Assembly: GCA_014529385.2 (NCBI GenBank)
Contig: CM043967.1
Coordinates: 85,805,278 to 85,869,277, forward strand
DNA length: 64,000 nucleotides
Reading direction: 5' to 3'
Origin: Adiantum capillus-veneris
Lineage: Eukaryota; Streptophyta; Polypodiopsida; Polypodiales; Pteridaceae
A model generated the notes under the pieces. That model was not told where the DNA came from. It saw only the letters and a list, made by a program, of their open reading frames with translations, and did not search any database. Each line of letters starts with the position of its first letter. The stretch's first letter is position 1. Of the stretch, positions 53,674-64,000 are shown piece after piece. The position numbers were made by a program, and so were the translations under genes.

Positions 53674-54830
53674 TCAATTGGCTAACACTAGTGCGCACAT
53701 GGCGAGGCCCCACAATCTCAAAGAACTCCGTATTAACTCCGTCGCCTACGTGGGTCCACTGAGATGCCAGCCGATGAAAGGCAAACTCATGACGCCGCTC
53801 CTCAATGGTGGTCAGCTCTTATCAAGCCCGTTGCATCTGCTCCTCCAACCAAGGACTGTCAGGGTGGCGCTCGTACATCCGCTTTAAGAAAGCAATGCCC
53901 CATGTGAGACGCTTCTTCGAAAAAGAAGCGACTAAGCTCAGCAAGTCTAACGGCCACACTATTAGCAGGGGTGCTTGAGTGCCCAAACTCTCTGTCCAAA
54001 GTGCCACCACCCACTCTTTGAGCTCTGTATCTAGAAAAATTCTTTCGGGGATGTGCAGCATTGCACTCTCACCCCTCCTTGTGTCTGTCACAGTAAGAGT
54101 CACTAGCGCATCATTTGAAAAAGTAGTCCTTGCCAGAATGCAAACAGATCCTCCCATGTCATAGGTGCGGTCACTGGCGTAGAAGCGATCTATTCGAGAT
54201 AGATTCACTCCTCCTACTCTACTGTTAGAGCGAGAGAAAGATAAGCTGTCTCGGGGCCACACAAAACCTGCATGCTGCCAAACATCTGAAATCCTCAAGG
54301 TCATATATAAGCACTCCCAAGCTGCCAACTCAGTCCCGTGCACAATAGCATGGTTACCTCCAATCCTATTTGAGGGGTCCTCCAACATGTTGAGTCTCCC
54401 CTGACACACCATTGCTTTGCATGCGACAAAGACTCTACAATATGTGACCAAACTTAGCTCGTGCACTTGCCCAATTGGGCGCAAGATGTTCAGGAAGCCC
54501 ACGAGGCAACCATGAACGTGCATAGTAATCCAGTGGGCACTGCGTGGCACAATAATACCTCTGCCCACAATGGCTTGTTGCCGTGAGTCCGCAATAGTCA
54601 TATACACCTCCTTGGATGCGTGCAGGCCTAAAAGTAGCTGACCAAAAGGTCTCATAAAGGCCATGTAAAATCTGACCACATCACCGAATGTAGCTCTCAC
54701 AAAGATGGTGCTCCTGAAGCATAAGAATACCACCCACAAGGCATCTTTGAAGCTCCTGACCCAAGCGGCCCCTTTGATGCTAAAACTGGGGCCCATTTAA
54801 ACCGTGCACATTCCATGAGACAATCCTCAT
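53674..54830 (-). pseudogene. LINE-2 ORF2: endonuclease domain, first piece
   Basis: ORF2 begins with ATG at 54830 (MRIVSWNVHGLNGP), the standard start of an L1-type AP endonuclease. A frame change follows, and the 54796-53822 frame gives LNMLEDPSNRIGGNHAIVHG, then SRIDRFYASDRTYDMGG and FSNDALVTLTV (normally SDH.PV). The region between endonuclease and RT (GDGVNTEFFEIVGPRHVRT) runs to 53674, where the Gypsy element interrupts it. Confidence 0.88.
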
Positions 54831-55600
54831 GGGATCAGTATGAAAAGACCAATGCTGCAACAACAATCAACCTCGCTATCTTTGAGGCCGGCTTGGATGG
54901 GGAGTAATCCGCATCCGAGCGACCTCTAGATAGGCGTGTCTGAAGTGATTGCCCCACCCAGGCCCAAGCAGAGCATGCAATCCGTAGGGCAACATTCTCT
55001 GTCCAAGCATCCTTATCTACAAATACATAGCAAGGAGGGCTCTAAGTGTCTGCAAAAAAGTGAACCACAATGTGCCTACATCCTGTTGCATCCGGTGGTG
55101 TCGAACTGAACTTGGGGAGAGGCCAAAGTGTTTGTATCAAATCTGTCACCCCTAGGTCCCCTGTGTGATGTGAGAATTCTAGAGCCTGGACCTAGAGCCA
55201 ATCAAGAACTGTGCGTAAGGTCCACTTAGTGTGATCCGTGCCACACAGTGGAAAGGAGAAGCCTACCACTGTATCTAAAGCCTCGTTGCCTCTGGTTGCT
55301 AGAAAGAGGACGTGGACTTGGAAGCAAGCTGCCTCAAGGTCAAGAGATGGGTCACGGAGGAATCGGGTGAAGCTGTAGTCAAAGAAAATCCAACCGTCGG
55401 CCAATGTCAAAACTGGTCAGCCCATGGGGGATTGATGCAAAAGGAGAGACCTGTACCAGAAGTGGCGTCCTCAAGTAGGACTATCCCTCTCGAGCCATTC
55501 GGCTCGTAGCGAAAGCACTTCCAAGAGAGCGTCGAGTTGTGGATGAGTGTTTTGTCCCGTGTGTCGGAGGAGGGGTGTGGGATGGGTTGGGTGATGAGGC
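54831..55600 (-). other. Region between LINE-2 ORF1 and ORF2
   Basis: No intact frame. The minus-strand frame 55192-55410 (DGWIFFDYSFTRFLRDPSLD) may be a remnant of ORF1's C-terminal half. GC content is typical of the LINE. Confidence 0.4.
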
Positions 55601-56627
55601 TGAGGGCCTAGCGGGGGAGCGGGAGACGGGGGGGAAGGTGGAGACAGGGGGGAGGAGTCAAAAGGCGGAGGGGGTGGTGGCCGCGAAGCTGAGGTGGAGG
55701 GGGGACTTCTAATAGGATTCCTGCTGCAAAGGGTCGAAACGGTTCTCTCTGAGAACCCAATGCCAAAAGGGGGGACGGCGGTGTGGTGAGCCCTTCCTTG
55801 TCGACGACGGCCATCGGTTGGTCGTTGGCCTATGTCGAAGTGCTAGCTTGTGTGTCTTGGGTACTTGTCTGATGAGCATGTTCAGCCTTTGGGGGACTGA
55901 GCATGCGATGCGGGTTGAGATCTCCCGCGAGGACATGCCTTCGCTACATGGCCCATCTGTCTGCAAGTGAAGCACTAGTTCGGGAGTCCCGAATACTCCA
56001 CTTTGGCGTAGCCACCCACCACTCACCCTAGGTAGAAGGACTACCTTCGGGAAGGCGTGTCTGTTGCGCATCAGAACACGTACTATGGGAATATCTGCAG
56101 CCTTGGCAGCCACCGAGGCTGCCGTGCTCAGGGTCTCCAAGACCGTCCCGATCTCAAAAGCAATCCTGGAAAGAAGCGGGAGGTACTCTCTCCTCAGGCC
56201 GGGGAAGCAAACCGAATTAGGCAGATTTGCTTCCTTGACAAGAACATCTGAAGCTGGGTCGAAACCATGGTGCCACTGTCGAAAATGAGCTTGACCGCTC
56301 AGATGGCCAACGGGCTTATCGAGATGACCTTGGCAGCCATCTCGGGAGTCTCAAACTCAATCTGGTAGTATCCCCGCCCGAGAAGCTGTATGTCGATGAT
56401 CTTTCCCACCTCTGCTAGGAGACGAGCTGAAGGAGGTCACGCACCTTGCCTCTGCTAGGTCGACTGTCAACGATCTTGCAAATGACAGAGGTGGCTTGAA
56501 GGTGCTCCACCTTTGCTGCAAGGCTCGCTTGCTTTGCTAGTGATAGAGCAAGTCGGATGGTGGGCTCGGCGGGGTCGGGCAAGGGGGCTTCATCTGAGTC
56601 CCTCTGAGGTGGAGCTTGAGCTTCCAT
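55601..56627 (-). pseudogene. LINE-2 ORF1 remnant
   Basis: A minus-strand reading starts at ATG 56627 (MEAQAPPQRDSDEAPLPDPA) with SLAAKVEHLQATSVICKIVD. It later gives DIPIVRVLMRNRHAFPKVVL and a degraded knuckle around LHLQTDGPCSEG in the 55709-56140 frame. The order and position upstream of ORF2 fit a LINE ORF1 with a DUF4283-type fold. Frames are broken several times, so the domain call is tentative. Confidence 0.55.
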
Positions 56628-56990
56628 CTGTGTCTGCTACTGCAATTGATGGCGAGAAGTGTTCCTGCTAGGGCGAATTTCGTCGATGAAACGGAGGAGC
56701 CATTGACGATATCCGGCCAAACAGAGAAGAGGAGGGAGTGGATGAGGAGAAAAGGGAGTGGGTGGAGACGGCACAGGTGGGAGGGCAGCGGGCGAGGAGG
56801 CTGAGGCGGGCGGGAGGCAATGCAAGCGAAGGGGCAGCGGGCGAGATGTGCAGGCGGGGGCAGCGTGAGGCAACACGGGGGGGGGGCTTGGCAGGGGTAG
56901 CGCGAGGGAGGCAAGCTGGGGCAGTGCAAGCGAGAGGGAAAGCGGGGAGGGGGGGGCGAATGCGCATGTCGTGGGAGCAGGAGGCAGGTA
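56628..56990 (-). other. CT-rich (minus strand) putative LINE-2 5' UTR
   Basis: The minus strand is rich in CCT/CCC and encodes only proline/serine/leucine runs in all frames, so I do not annotate its overlapping open frames. Location next to ORF1 suggests the LINE 5' untranslated region; the true LINE start is not certain. Confidence 0.45.
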
Positions 56991-57169
56991 CTTTATTTTA
57001 ATTAGCTCTAGACACTTGGGCCCCATCGGACGGGGTCCCATAAGTTGGTGGGAACTCCTCTTTAAAAAATAGGCCACTCAGTAAGACTTTGCAAGTTGGT
57101 AAAACTTCTTCTACTGCTTTTGCTCCTCCTGCTGCTTCTAGGATTTAGGCCCCTCGGCCGGGATTTGTA
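56991..57169. other. Short spacer with LTR-like words
   Basis: GCAAGTTGGTAAAACTTCTTC at about 57089 resembles 37297-37317, so this is probably a piece of the same Gypsy LTR or leader. Confidence 0.4.
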
Positions 57170-57443
57170 GGTTGGCTCCGTCCTTCATTGGCTTGACACA
57201 TCAGCAGCTTTTGACAGATGTAGTTGGCAAATCGAAGATGAAGTCCATGGCAATGCTTTTCCAAGGTCGAGTACGAACATGAAGAGGATATAAGAACCTG
57301 GAAGCTTTCTGACGGTTGTACTTCACTCTCTGACAAGTGATGCATTGAGAGACATACCTGTTGACATATTTACGAAGAGTAGGCCAATAGAAAAATGTGT
57401 CAATGCCGAGGGTTGTTATAACGGGACGGGCACCACGTGCCAA
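57170..57443 (-). pseudogene. Gypsy integrase zinc-binding (H2C2) and core start
   Basis: On the minus strand LGIDTFFYWPTLRKYVNRYV, then CITCQRVKYNRQK and PWKSIAMDFIFDLP form the integrase HHCC domain and the first catalytic aspartate region of Gypsy pol. It stops at about 57190. RNase H and the second half of RT that should precede it are replaced by the sequence at 57445-57875. Confidence 0.85.
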
Positions 57444-57444
57444 C

Positions 57445-57875
57445 GGAAAAGTAGAGTCTGAACAACTTGAAGCACTTCAACTAACAACTGAACTGAAAGA
57501 GATGCAGGACACATGGGACGGGGAGTGGCGGAGTACCACCCCAAGAGAGCACTGGCTACAAACCCTAGTGCCCCTTTTAGTATCAACCAGGTACAACTCC
57601 CATGGCTTTGCTTTGCATCCCCCGCGGGTAAATTGCCAGAGTGAGAGCCCATGGGTCATATCTAAAGGCCCTTGGCCTTCAAAAGCAGTTACATGAAAAG
57701 CTTCAAACTCAAAAGCATATGGGTCCAAAAGCACACGCTGAAAATCAGCCAGCGTAATTTGAGGAAATCCATACAGCTGCCACGTCAGCAGCCAGTATCG
57801 CGAATTATGAAGGTCTGTACTATCTGCCGCGTGGCACTGTCAGCGCAAAACACAGGCATCCGTACAGGTGCCACA
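57445..57875 (+). repeat. LTR-like insert between two Gypsy pol pieces
   Basis: The right half (57655-57875) shares AAAGGCCCTTGGCC, CAAAAGCA words, CTGCCACGTCAGCAG and GTACAGGTGCCAC with 36980-37170. It separates the RT piece from the integrase piece, by insertion or by deletion with rearrangement. Confidence 0.5.
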
Positions 57876-57879
57876 TCAT

Positions 57880-58500
57880 CATCTCGATGTTTCCTGAAAA
57901 TACGCTCCATCATTCATTTGATGGTGGTGGGGGCATTTGTCAATCCAAAAGGCATGACCAAAAATTTTTAAAGGCCAAAAGCGATACAAAAAGCTGTCTT
58001 TGATATATCGGTTGGGTGAATGAGAATCTGATGGTAGCCACTCTTCATGTCGATACGACTGAAACAAGAAGCGCCCTGAAGCCGGTCCAAAATATCGGCG
58101 ATACGGGGTATAGGGAAACGATTTTTGATGGTGATCTTGTTCAAGGCATTGTAGTCAATACATATTTGCCATGAACCATCCTTCTTTTGTACTAAGAGAA
58201 CTAGAGAGCAGTAAGTGGAGAAGCTAGGTTGTATATATTCCTTGTTCAATAATTCAAAGACTTGACTAAAGATTTCATCTTGTTGTGCTTTATTGTGTCT
58301 GTAAGCTGGTCTATTGGGAGGCGAAGACCCTGGGATGAGGGGAAATGATCTTCAAGTCTCTTTGAGGTCAATTCCCTATGCGAGGGTTCCTCAAAACAGG
58401 CAGGGTATCTTCGTAAAAATTCAAGGTGACCTTGATCAAGAGGAGAGAAGGGAACATATGCAGGGGAAGAGGAAGAATTGGCAGAGATCATGTAAGTAGA
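57880..58500 (-). pseudogene. Gypsy RT N-terminal half
   Basis: On the minus strand the frame 58491-58246 gives DQGHLEFLRRYPACFEEPSH (pre-RT linker). The adjacent frame 58249-57968 gives QPSFSTYCSLVLLVQKKDG, ICIDYNALNKITIKNRFPIP and FSRIDMKSGYHQI with FCIAFGL. It continues after a stop into GLTNAPTTIK-type text (57950-57910, MRFWPLKIF in the shadow frames). The catalytic YxDD block is missing. The frame between 58260 and 58245 is broken once. Confidence 0.85.
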
Positions 58501-59440
58501 AAGAGGTCATTTTATTAATTTCTTGGCAAAAAAAGTAGATACAACGGTTATAGATTTGCCTTGAAACTCCATAGCCAGTTTAATCTACTTATCTCTATGG
58601 GTGAGCAAGATCTCTCTATCACGAGAGTGAAGGAGAGCATCATACTCTGAGCAACTTTGATTCTTTGATAAAGTTTCCATTACTGAACAGAACGTCGAAC
58701 TGTTATAAAGATTTGAGAGCATTATGAGCATCTTGAATGCCTGAGAATACAAAAAACTTTGCTGTAGCACCCCCATCTTTAAATGGTTTGAGATCAACGT
58801 CCGTTGTCGGAAGCGTAGAATAGTAGTAATAATGGTGATGTTGCCCATTTTTCGTGTATGTAGGTGGGAGTGGAGCAGTGGGTGGTGGTGGAGGAGGAGT
58901 ATAAGGTGAGGGTCAAGGGGGTAGAGGATTTGTGATAGCATGGGAACGTTCTCGTGAAGCCATCTGCTTATAGATGTCTCCTAAAAACTGAGAGACATCA
59001 CTAGAACTCTGTCGGGAAGAGGCCACAATTGGATTTTGGGTACAAGAGGGTGTATGTGGGAGGTCTGTTGAGGGACAACTGGGGCCACAAGAGGATTTAG
59101 AGAGCCCAAATAATTGTGGAGGGCTTCTAATTGTTGCTCTGCTAAATATACCAATTGCGGTACCACATACTAGGCATGTTTCTCGTCAAGAGCCTCTGGG
59201 TGGATGGGCTTTGTGGATTTCCTCCTTCAACAGTTTGATCTCCCGGTGCTCCGTCCATGTCGATAGGATCTTGGGTTCTTTATGGCTTATGCCTCTTAAG
59301 ATGGGAGCGCACCCGATGGGTGATGGACTAAGGGTGGGAGTGGCTAATAAGTCTGGGCCAGGGCCACAAAGATTCTTTGATAAAAAATTTCTATAAAGTC
59401 TGAAAGTGTCATCTTGCACTGTTTGCTCTTTGGTAGGACC
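58501..59440 (-). pseudogene. Gypsy gag/protease region, degraded
   Basis: Minus-strand frames starting at ATG 59419 (MQDDTFRLYRNFLSKNLCGP) and at about 59090 (proline/threonine-rich, PSPYTPPPPPPTAPLPP) resemble the 5' coding part of a Gypsy element between its primer site and RT. Near 58700-58550 the text DGGATAKFFVFSGIQDAHNA and LAMEFQGKSITVVS resembles the segment just before RT. No zinc knuckle or protease active site can be confirmed. Confidence 0.5.
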
Positions 59441-59470
59441 GGTATGCTTTCAGAAAAGCACACGCCTGAA

Positions 59471-59483
59471 GCTTTGATACCAT
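59471..59483 (-). promoter_or_regulatory. Primer-binding site of the minus-strand Gypsy
   Basis: TGGTATCAAAGC on the minus strand follows a likely LTR end (GATTACAA at 59491-59484). It is the initiator-Met primer type. It marks the 5' end of the coding region at 57170-59440. Only about 70 bp of the LTR remain before the next LTR begins at 59558. Confidence 0.7.
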
Positions 59484-59557
59484 TGTAATCACTTCCGGCG
59501 AGTGATCGAACAGAAACACAGAGATAACTGCAAACTTCACACTAAGAAATACTCTAA

Positions 59558-59790
59558 TGTTGGGGTGAGCCCAACTAGTGGCTCTTGTGGGAAACCCCTC
59601 TAGTCGTCTAGGATGGATGAAATGATTAGCTGGACCAATAGGAAAGTGGTGCAATGCTTCTAGCCAATGGCCGTTCGCCTCAAAGTCTATATATGAGGCT
59701 TACATGTATGCAAGTTTGTAGTGTTTTATGAATGGAGTTCAATTTAGTATTTGCATATTTCGACTTTCTCACCCCTTAAAATTTCCTACA
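59558..59790 (+). repeat. Copia-type LTR with adjacent primer site
   Basis: This 233-bp sequence starts TGTTGGGGTGAGCCC and ends TTTCCTACA, with a TATA box CTATATATGAGG at about 59692. TGTTATCAGAGCC follows at 59793, a decayed initiator-Met primer site. No second LTR is seen within the window. The 59791-60067 stretch would be internal sequence, cut by the next element. Confidence 0.75.
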
Positions 59791-60067
59791 GCTGTTATCA
59801 GAGCCATGTGGGCACCATCCTGGTTTTTTAGTTGTTATCCTAGAGCTATCCCAAGCACGAGTTCCTTTTTTAATAATAGCCAACCAAAAAGCCAAGCACA
59901 AAGTCAAATTACTATAGTAAGCCGTGGCAAGTTGAGGCATTAATCAATCAAGCAAGGATAGCGCTACACGTTAGACCTTACCCACTTGTCTCATCCTTGC
60001 CAAGGTTGCGGATGTTGCTTGTTCTCATCCTTGCCCAAGGCTCTGCTCTCTGCTCGACCTCAATCGC
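59791..60067 (+). other. Internal remnant after the Copia LTR
   Basis: About 280 bp without an ORF, beginning with the decayed primer site and ending at the start of the Gypsy-type element. Confidence 0.5.
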
Positions 60068-60499
60068 TGTCACGATTGTGACTATGTTAACAACAACACA
60101 TCTACTCCTAGTTGTAGATACTCGAAGTGCCATGCCAAGGAGGACCCGTGTGCTTGGATGGTCACACCCCTTCGCCCAAGAGACGTGTCTCTTCGCCAAA
60201 ACCCACACTCTTCGACGATTGGTCACACCCCTTCGCTCTACGGGTGCGACTCTTTGCCCAATGGTTGCAGCTCTTTCCGAAAGGATGTGTCTTTACGTCT
60301 AAAGTCATGTCTCTTCACCAAGAGACGTCTCTTTTTATTTGTGTCTTTTCGTCTCGTATATAAGGAGCCCTTGTATCAATCATTCAATCAATCAAACACA
60401 GAGTCTTCCGAGTCTTGTTTTTGAGTTCATTTCAAGTTTCTTAAGTCTTAATCATGAGTTTAAGTACTTAATTAAGGATTAGCACCTAGAATCCTTATA
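60068..60499 (+). repeat. 5' LTR of the non-autonomous Gypsy-type element
   Basis: This 432-bp LTR contains several copies of a TCACACCCCTTCG / (A)GAGACGTGTCTCTTCG motif and a TATA box CGTATATAAGGAG (about 60354). It ends near ATCCTTATA just before the primer site. Confidence 0.88.
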
Positions 60500-60500
60500 G

Positions 60501-60512
60501 TGGTATCAGAGC
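60501..60512 (+). promoter_or_regulatory. Primer-binding site
   Basis: TGGTATCAGAGC, a perfect initiator-Met primer site one base after the 5' LTR. Confidence 0.9.
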
Positions 60513-61552
60513 AAATTTTTTTCTCGGAACCCGAAGGTTGTGAGCCTCTCACTATCGCCGCTACCCTCTCCCACCCTTCCCAGAGTTACATGGAAGCAGA
60601 AGAAAGGTGGTGGTACACGCACATCTCGACATGAGGTAACCCAAAGTTACTTATGGTCTAGTATTATACAAGATCAGAGACAGCAGTATGGCTATGTGCA
60701 AGTGTGACGCTACATGGGTCAATGCGAAAGACTGTGCCTTTTCAAGCTCCAATGTCTACCTGTTCATTTGAGTACCCTTTGGCAGAAATTCCGAAAGCTG
60801 GCTGAATTGCACCCTTTCGTTGATGACTCCTTGCGTCGCATCCGTTGCCAAGCGCCACATGCTCCAAGCAACGCTTCACCCAGGGCCACCAAAACCACCC
60901 AAGCGGCAGCTTATTACCCAAGCGGGAGCAGTAAACAAAACGCTGCAAAATCTTTACACTGGCTGGCTAAATTTCTTACACTGGCATCAATTTCCACGCT
61001 GGGAATTTCTTACGCTGGCACGTGGGAATTTCTTACGCTGGGCCGTTTTTACGATGACAGCAACACAATTTTACCTTATCACAATGACCTCAATTTAAAA
61101 CCATTAAAAAATTACCCCAAACACTCTAGCGATGGCCTATTTGCAGCGTGGGTGCTCTCTGCTAGCCAGTTCAAATGTCTTGCATTTTTGCAGCGCCAAA
61201 GCTTCTGGTAGCCTCATTGTGTGCGCACGATGGCTGACGACGGACTTCCTACACCTACCCTTACTTCTCGTACATAGACGAGATACCACAGAAGAATTAT
61301 GAGTATACCCCTCTACACACAAAGTGTTCGTGTTTTTCCAAAGCCTTTTTCAGAGTCGGAACCCGTTTTAAACATAGTTTCCGCTCCGGAAGTACCTGTC
61401 CTAGAACTTGCACCTGTTCGAGAGTTCCCTCTGAGGCGTAACCATGCTGAATTCTCAGGACGGAGGTGGTCAATCGGACGATGCCCTTACTCTTATCAAG
61501 GAGTAGATGGCCACACTTTCCTTAAGCCTCACATCACTTCACACTTGCTTGG
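60513..61552 (+). other. Leader with short TTTCTTACGCTGG repeats
   Basis: Between the primer site and gag, the motif TTTCTTAC(A/G)CTGG occurs at about 60971, 61005 and 61029, with the related phrase TTACACTGGCTGG at 60955. The 165-codon frame here (60714-61211) is not similar to anything I know. Confidence 0.6.
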
Positions 61553-62528
61553 ATGAGATACAGACGCAAAACACTTCTCGAAGTCGCCTGCTGTTTCTCG
61601 GACTACTATGCAACATCTTCCACACGTTCTTCCGAAGCTTCAGTGGACGAACCAAACGAACCAGATCCAACTGAAGAGGTAGACAATTGCGAACTTCAAT
61701 TACTTCACAAAATTTTTCATGCTGCACAGAAGAAGAAGCTTGATGTTAAACTGTCGGAACCATACACTGGTCACCGCGACAAGCGCGTGCTGGACCAATG
61801 GCTATTCAAAATGGAGGTCTACTTGTCCAACACAGACTTGGTTGAGAGTAAAAAAGTTGCACTTGCTAGTTCTCTACTTGGGGATACAACATTTCTTTGG
61901 TGGCAACGACGGGTTGCTGATGGTAAACACACACCTTCTTGGGATAAAGTCCGGCATGCTATTCGCAAGGCGTTCGAACCTGCCAATGCGGATTTTCATG
62001 CCCGATCCTCTCTTCGCCGCCTGAGCCAGACAGGTTCGTTGGCTGCGTATATCACAGAGTTTCAAAAGCTAATTCTGGAGATAGAGACCCTTAGTCCCTC
62101 CGATAAACTTCACAGCTTTATCGACGGATTCGAAGCCAACCTGAAGGGACGATGTGCACAAATACAACCCTACCACCTTGGACGATGTGCAGCGTCTTGG
62201 CGATAATCGGCGCCCTACACGGAATTTTTCCACTGGTGACAGATCTTCAAACAATGCTCGCTTTTCACAGTGCGATCGCAGAGACCGCTTTAGCCAAAGT
62301 CAGTAACATCAGTCTCAGTTCAGATAGCAAGCAACGCAACCTTATTCAACTTCAAGGTTCTATTCTCAAGATCGACAATCTCAAAGCAGATCTTCTTCAA
62401 ATGTTCCTCCACTTGATCGTGGTAAAGGACGTGATTTTTCTCAAGATCGGCATTCCAATACTCAGTAAGGCTCTCCGTCAAAAGGAAGGATTATGTACAA
62501 TTTGTGGTGGTGACCATAGATGGTATTA
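61553..62528 (+). pseudogene. Gypsy gag with frameshifts and zinc-knuckle remnant
   Basis: The frame 61553-62206 has the retrotransposon gag capsid pattern: KLSEPYTGHRDKRVLDQWLF, VESKKVALASSLLGDTTFLW, W..VRHAIRKAFEPANADF and LRRLSQTGSLAAYITEFQKL with PSDKLHSFIDGFE. Near 62155 the frame shifts to YNPTTLDDVQRLGDNRRPT and shifts again before a CTICGGDHRWY knuckle at 62495-62527, where the last cysteine follows a TAA at 62527-62529. The start could lie a little downstream of 61553. The copy is probably inactive. Confidence 0.88.
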
Positions 62529-62703
62529 ATGTCCAAAGAAACCAAATCCGTCTAATTCGAAAAGAAATTTCAACGCGGAAACATCATCGAATGCTGAACA
62601 ACCAGATTCTGCTAAGGATAAAGGAAAATCTGTGGTCAATACGATTTGTGTCTCAGAGGATACGGCTATTCTTATGAAACATGCTCAGTGCAATTCTTGA
62701 GTT

Positions 62704-63154
62704 TTGGAGCCTCTTTCAAAGCAAGTTTTGAGCCTTCTTGGAACTATCAATGGTCGCTCCATCAATATTTTGGTGGACAGCAGATGCTCGAATAATTTCG
62801 TCAGCACTCAAATAGTTCAACAGCTTGGTTTACCAACTCAGAAGACATCTCACTTATATGATGTGGAATTAGCAGACGGATCAATTTTGAATTTTGACAG
62901 TTCGACAATTGTTTTTTGAGATTCAAACTTATGCAGATCAATTGGATTTTGAAGTCATGCCTCTATCTTATTATGACATGATTCTTGGTCAGCATTGGTC
63001 ATTTCAATATGATCCAACAATTAGCTTTCGAGGACATACTATCAATTTGCTCAAAAATGGACGTGAATTGACTTTAAACGGGCTTTCTCATGCGGAAAGA
63101 GTGATTCAAGCCTCACGTATACTAGTCAAACAACATGATTACAGTGAATTATGA
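62704..63154 (+). pseudogene. Retropepsin-like protease, frame broken
   Basis: NILVDSRCSNNFVSTQIVQQ at 62767 is the protease active-site region, with DSG replaced by DSR. LADGS and, in the next frame from 62894, FEVMPLSYYDMILGQHW are the flap and the ILG-type final strand. One frameshift near 62910 separates them. It is followed directly by the acidic frame, not by RT. Confidence 0.8.
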
Positions 63155-63722
63155 AGAGAATATGATCTCCGATGCAGATGTAGAAATTCTAATTGATGAA
63201 TTTTTGAATTCATTAACTTCTCGTGAATCAATTGATGAAGACAAAGATGATTTCAAGCAAGAAGTTTTTCCAAGTGATACTTCGTTACCAGACAAAGATA
63301 AGGAAATAGTTGCAGATTTCGAGTCTGAAGATGGCTATGCTTTCTTTGATTCTTTGCTAGATGATGATATGCCAATTGCAAGTCATGAAGTGACGGTTCC
63401 TGAAGATGATTCTGAAGAATTTTGGGATTCATTATTGGAAGATAATTATAGTCTCAAGCCAAAATCCTCTTGAGTGATTCATAAAGTTGAAGTTATCCCA
63501 TCTGAAGAGTACCTTGAGAAGATTTCCTCTTCCCCAAATATTTCGCAGTTACTGGAAGATTTTGAACCAGAAGTCTTACATTGCATGAAGAATTTTGAAG
63601 ATCAACCTCTTGTTCCAATCAACTTGATTATGCCAGATTCCTCTAAAAAGTTTTTGAATAAAACATGCAGTCAAAGCAACAAGGTTTCGCAAGAAGCAAA
63701 GGTTCAAGACAAAGGTTTTTAA
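63135..63722 (+). CDS. Acidic region of unknown function between protease and 3' LTR
   Basis: Frame 63135-63473 and the adjoining frame 63474-63722 are continuous apart from one TGA at 63471-63473. The product is strongly acidic, with repeated (F/W)DSLL(D/E)D motifs (FFDSLLDDDMP, FWDSLLEDNYS) and later LLEDFEPEVL and KNFEDQPLVP. I recognise no RT or integrase motif. It could be a linker normally found before RT that remained after deletion of RT and integrase, or a novel accessory region. Conservation of acidic character despite decay elsewhere is notable. Confidence 0.45.
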
Positions 63723-63837
63723 TAACTCAGAAATTGAAGATTTTCGAAGATTCAATGCTTTTCTAGAGTTCTATCAATATCAGAAGTCATTTCTTTGACA
63801 CGGGCTCTCATTTTAAATGGGAGGGAATGTCATGATT

Positions 63838-64000
63838 GTGACTATGTTAGCAGCAATACATCTACTCCTAGTTGCAGATACGCGAAGTGCCATGCCAAGG
63901 AGGACCTTTACGTTTGGATGGTCACACCCCTTCGCCCAAGAGACGTGTCTCTTCGCCAAAAGCCACACTCCTTCGACGACTGGTCACACCTCTTCGCTCT
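63838..64000 (+). repeat. 3' LTR of the non-autonomous Gypsy-type element, partial
   Basis: It matches 60068-60235 with scattered differences (for example CAATACATC versus CAACACATC) and is cut by the window end. Confidence 0.88.

Larger units (their letters stand above)
60068..64000 (+). mobile_element. Non-autonomous Gypsy-type element (gag, protease, acidic tail), truncated by window end
   Basis: The 5' LTR (60068-60499) starts TGTCACGATTGTG and the 3' LTR starts TGTCATGATTGTG at 63838, running off the window. A primer site TGGTATCAGAGC lies at 60501-60512 and a polypurine tract AAATGGGAGGGAA at 63825-63837. Between them are gag, a protease and an acidic reading region, but no RT, RNase H or integrase, although the polypurine tract and 3' LTR are intact. 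It therefore cannot replicate alone. The LTRs diverge by several percent and the coding region has frame breaks. Confidence 0.88.

Noticed and set aside
56537-57077. Proline-rich minus-strand frames near LINE-2
   Set aside because: Overlapping frames all have CCT/CCC-driven composition, consistent with an untranslated region rather than protein.

Overview
This window looks like repeat-dense nuclear DNA from a land plant. It carries Copia and Gypsy LTR retrotransposons whose primer-binding sites match the plant initiator-Met tRNA (TGGTATCAGAGC type). It also carries a chromodomain-type Gypsy integrase tail, L1-type LINEs, a tRNA-derived SINE candidate and many long (GA)n, (CA)n and (TA)n microsatellites. 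I see no host protein gene, tRNA, rRNA, CRISPR array or bacterial-style operon that I can support. The size and mixture suggest a large, repeat-rich plant genome (a fern or lycophyte is possible), but the species cannot be named from this sequence.

Layout. 1-1245 is a broken Copia fragment, followed by about 3.2 kb with no recognisable content. 4481-13864 is a decayed Penelope-like reverse transcriptase region bracketed by two ~590-bp direct repeats. It is interrupted by a very young non-autonomous Copia element (9171-12869) with identical LTRs and a perfect target duplication. A full-length but mutated Copia element (14118-19658) sits next to it inside a compound microsatellite. 19659-26100 is microsatellite-rich and AT-rich DNA with a SINE, a foldback sequence and a protease remnant. 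26478-37826 is a Gypsy mosaic. It contains a 1.86-kb inverted duplication (28023-29880 and 35017-36874), a solo LTR with a perfect target duplication (30577-32235), a chromovirus 3' end on the minus strand and a gag-protease-RT fragment on the plus strand. 38673-43895 is a nearly complete but broken L1-type LINE on the minus strand. 44468-56990 is built around a second minus-strand LINE into which a Gypsy element (50491-53668) and a LARD-like LTR element (46472-49354) inserted, with a short TRIM-like element beside it (45532-46368). 57170-59490 is a broken minus-strand Gypsy, 59558-59790 is a Copia-type LTR, and 60068 to the window end is a Gypsy-type element with gag and protease but no reverse transcriptase or integrase.

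Relationships. The insertions give a relative order: LINE first, then the Gypsy and LARD insertions, and separately the Penelope-like region first, then the young Copia. The young element at 9171-12869 makes no reverse transcriptase or integrase. It shares its polypurine tract, LTR ends and primer site with the Copia at 14118-19658, so a relative of that element is the likely source of its replication enzymes. Most other coding sequence carries stops or frameshifts. The one long intact reading frame is the 643-codon ORF of the young non-autonomous Copia.
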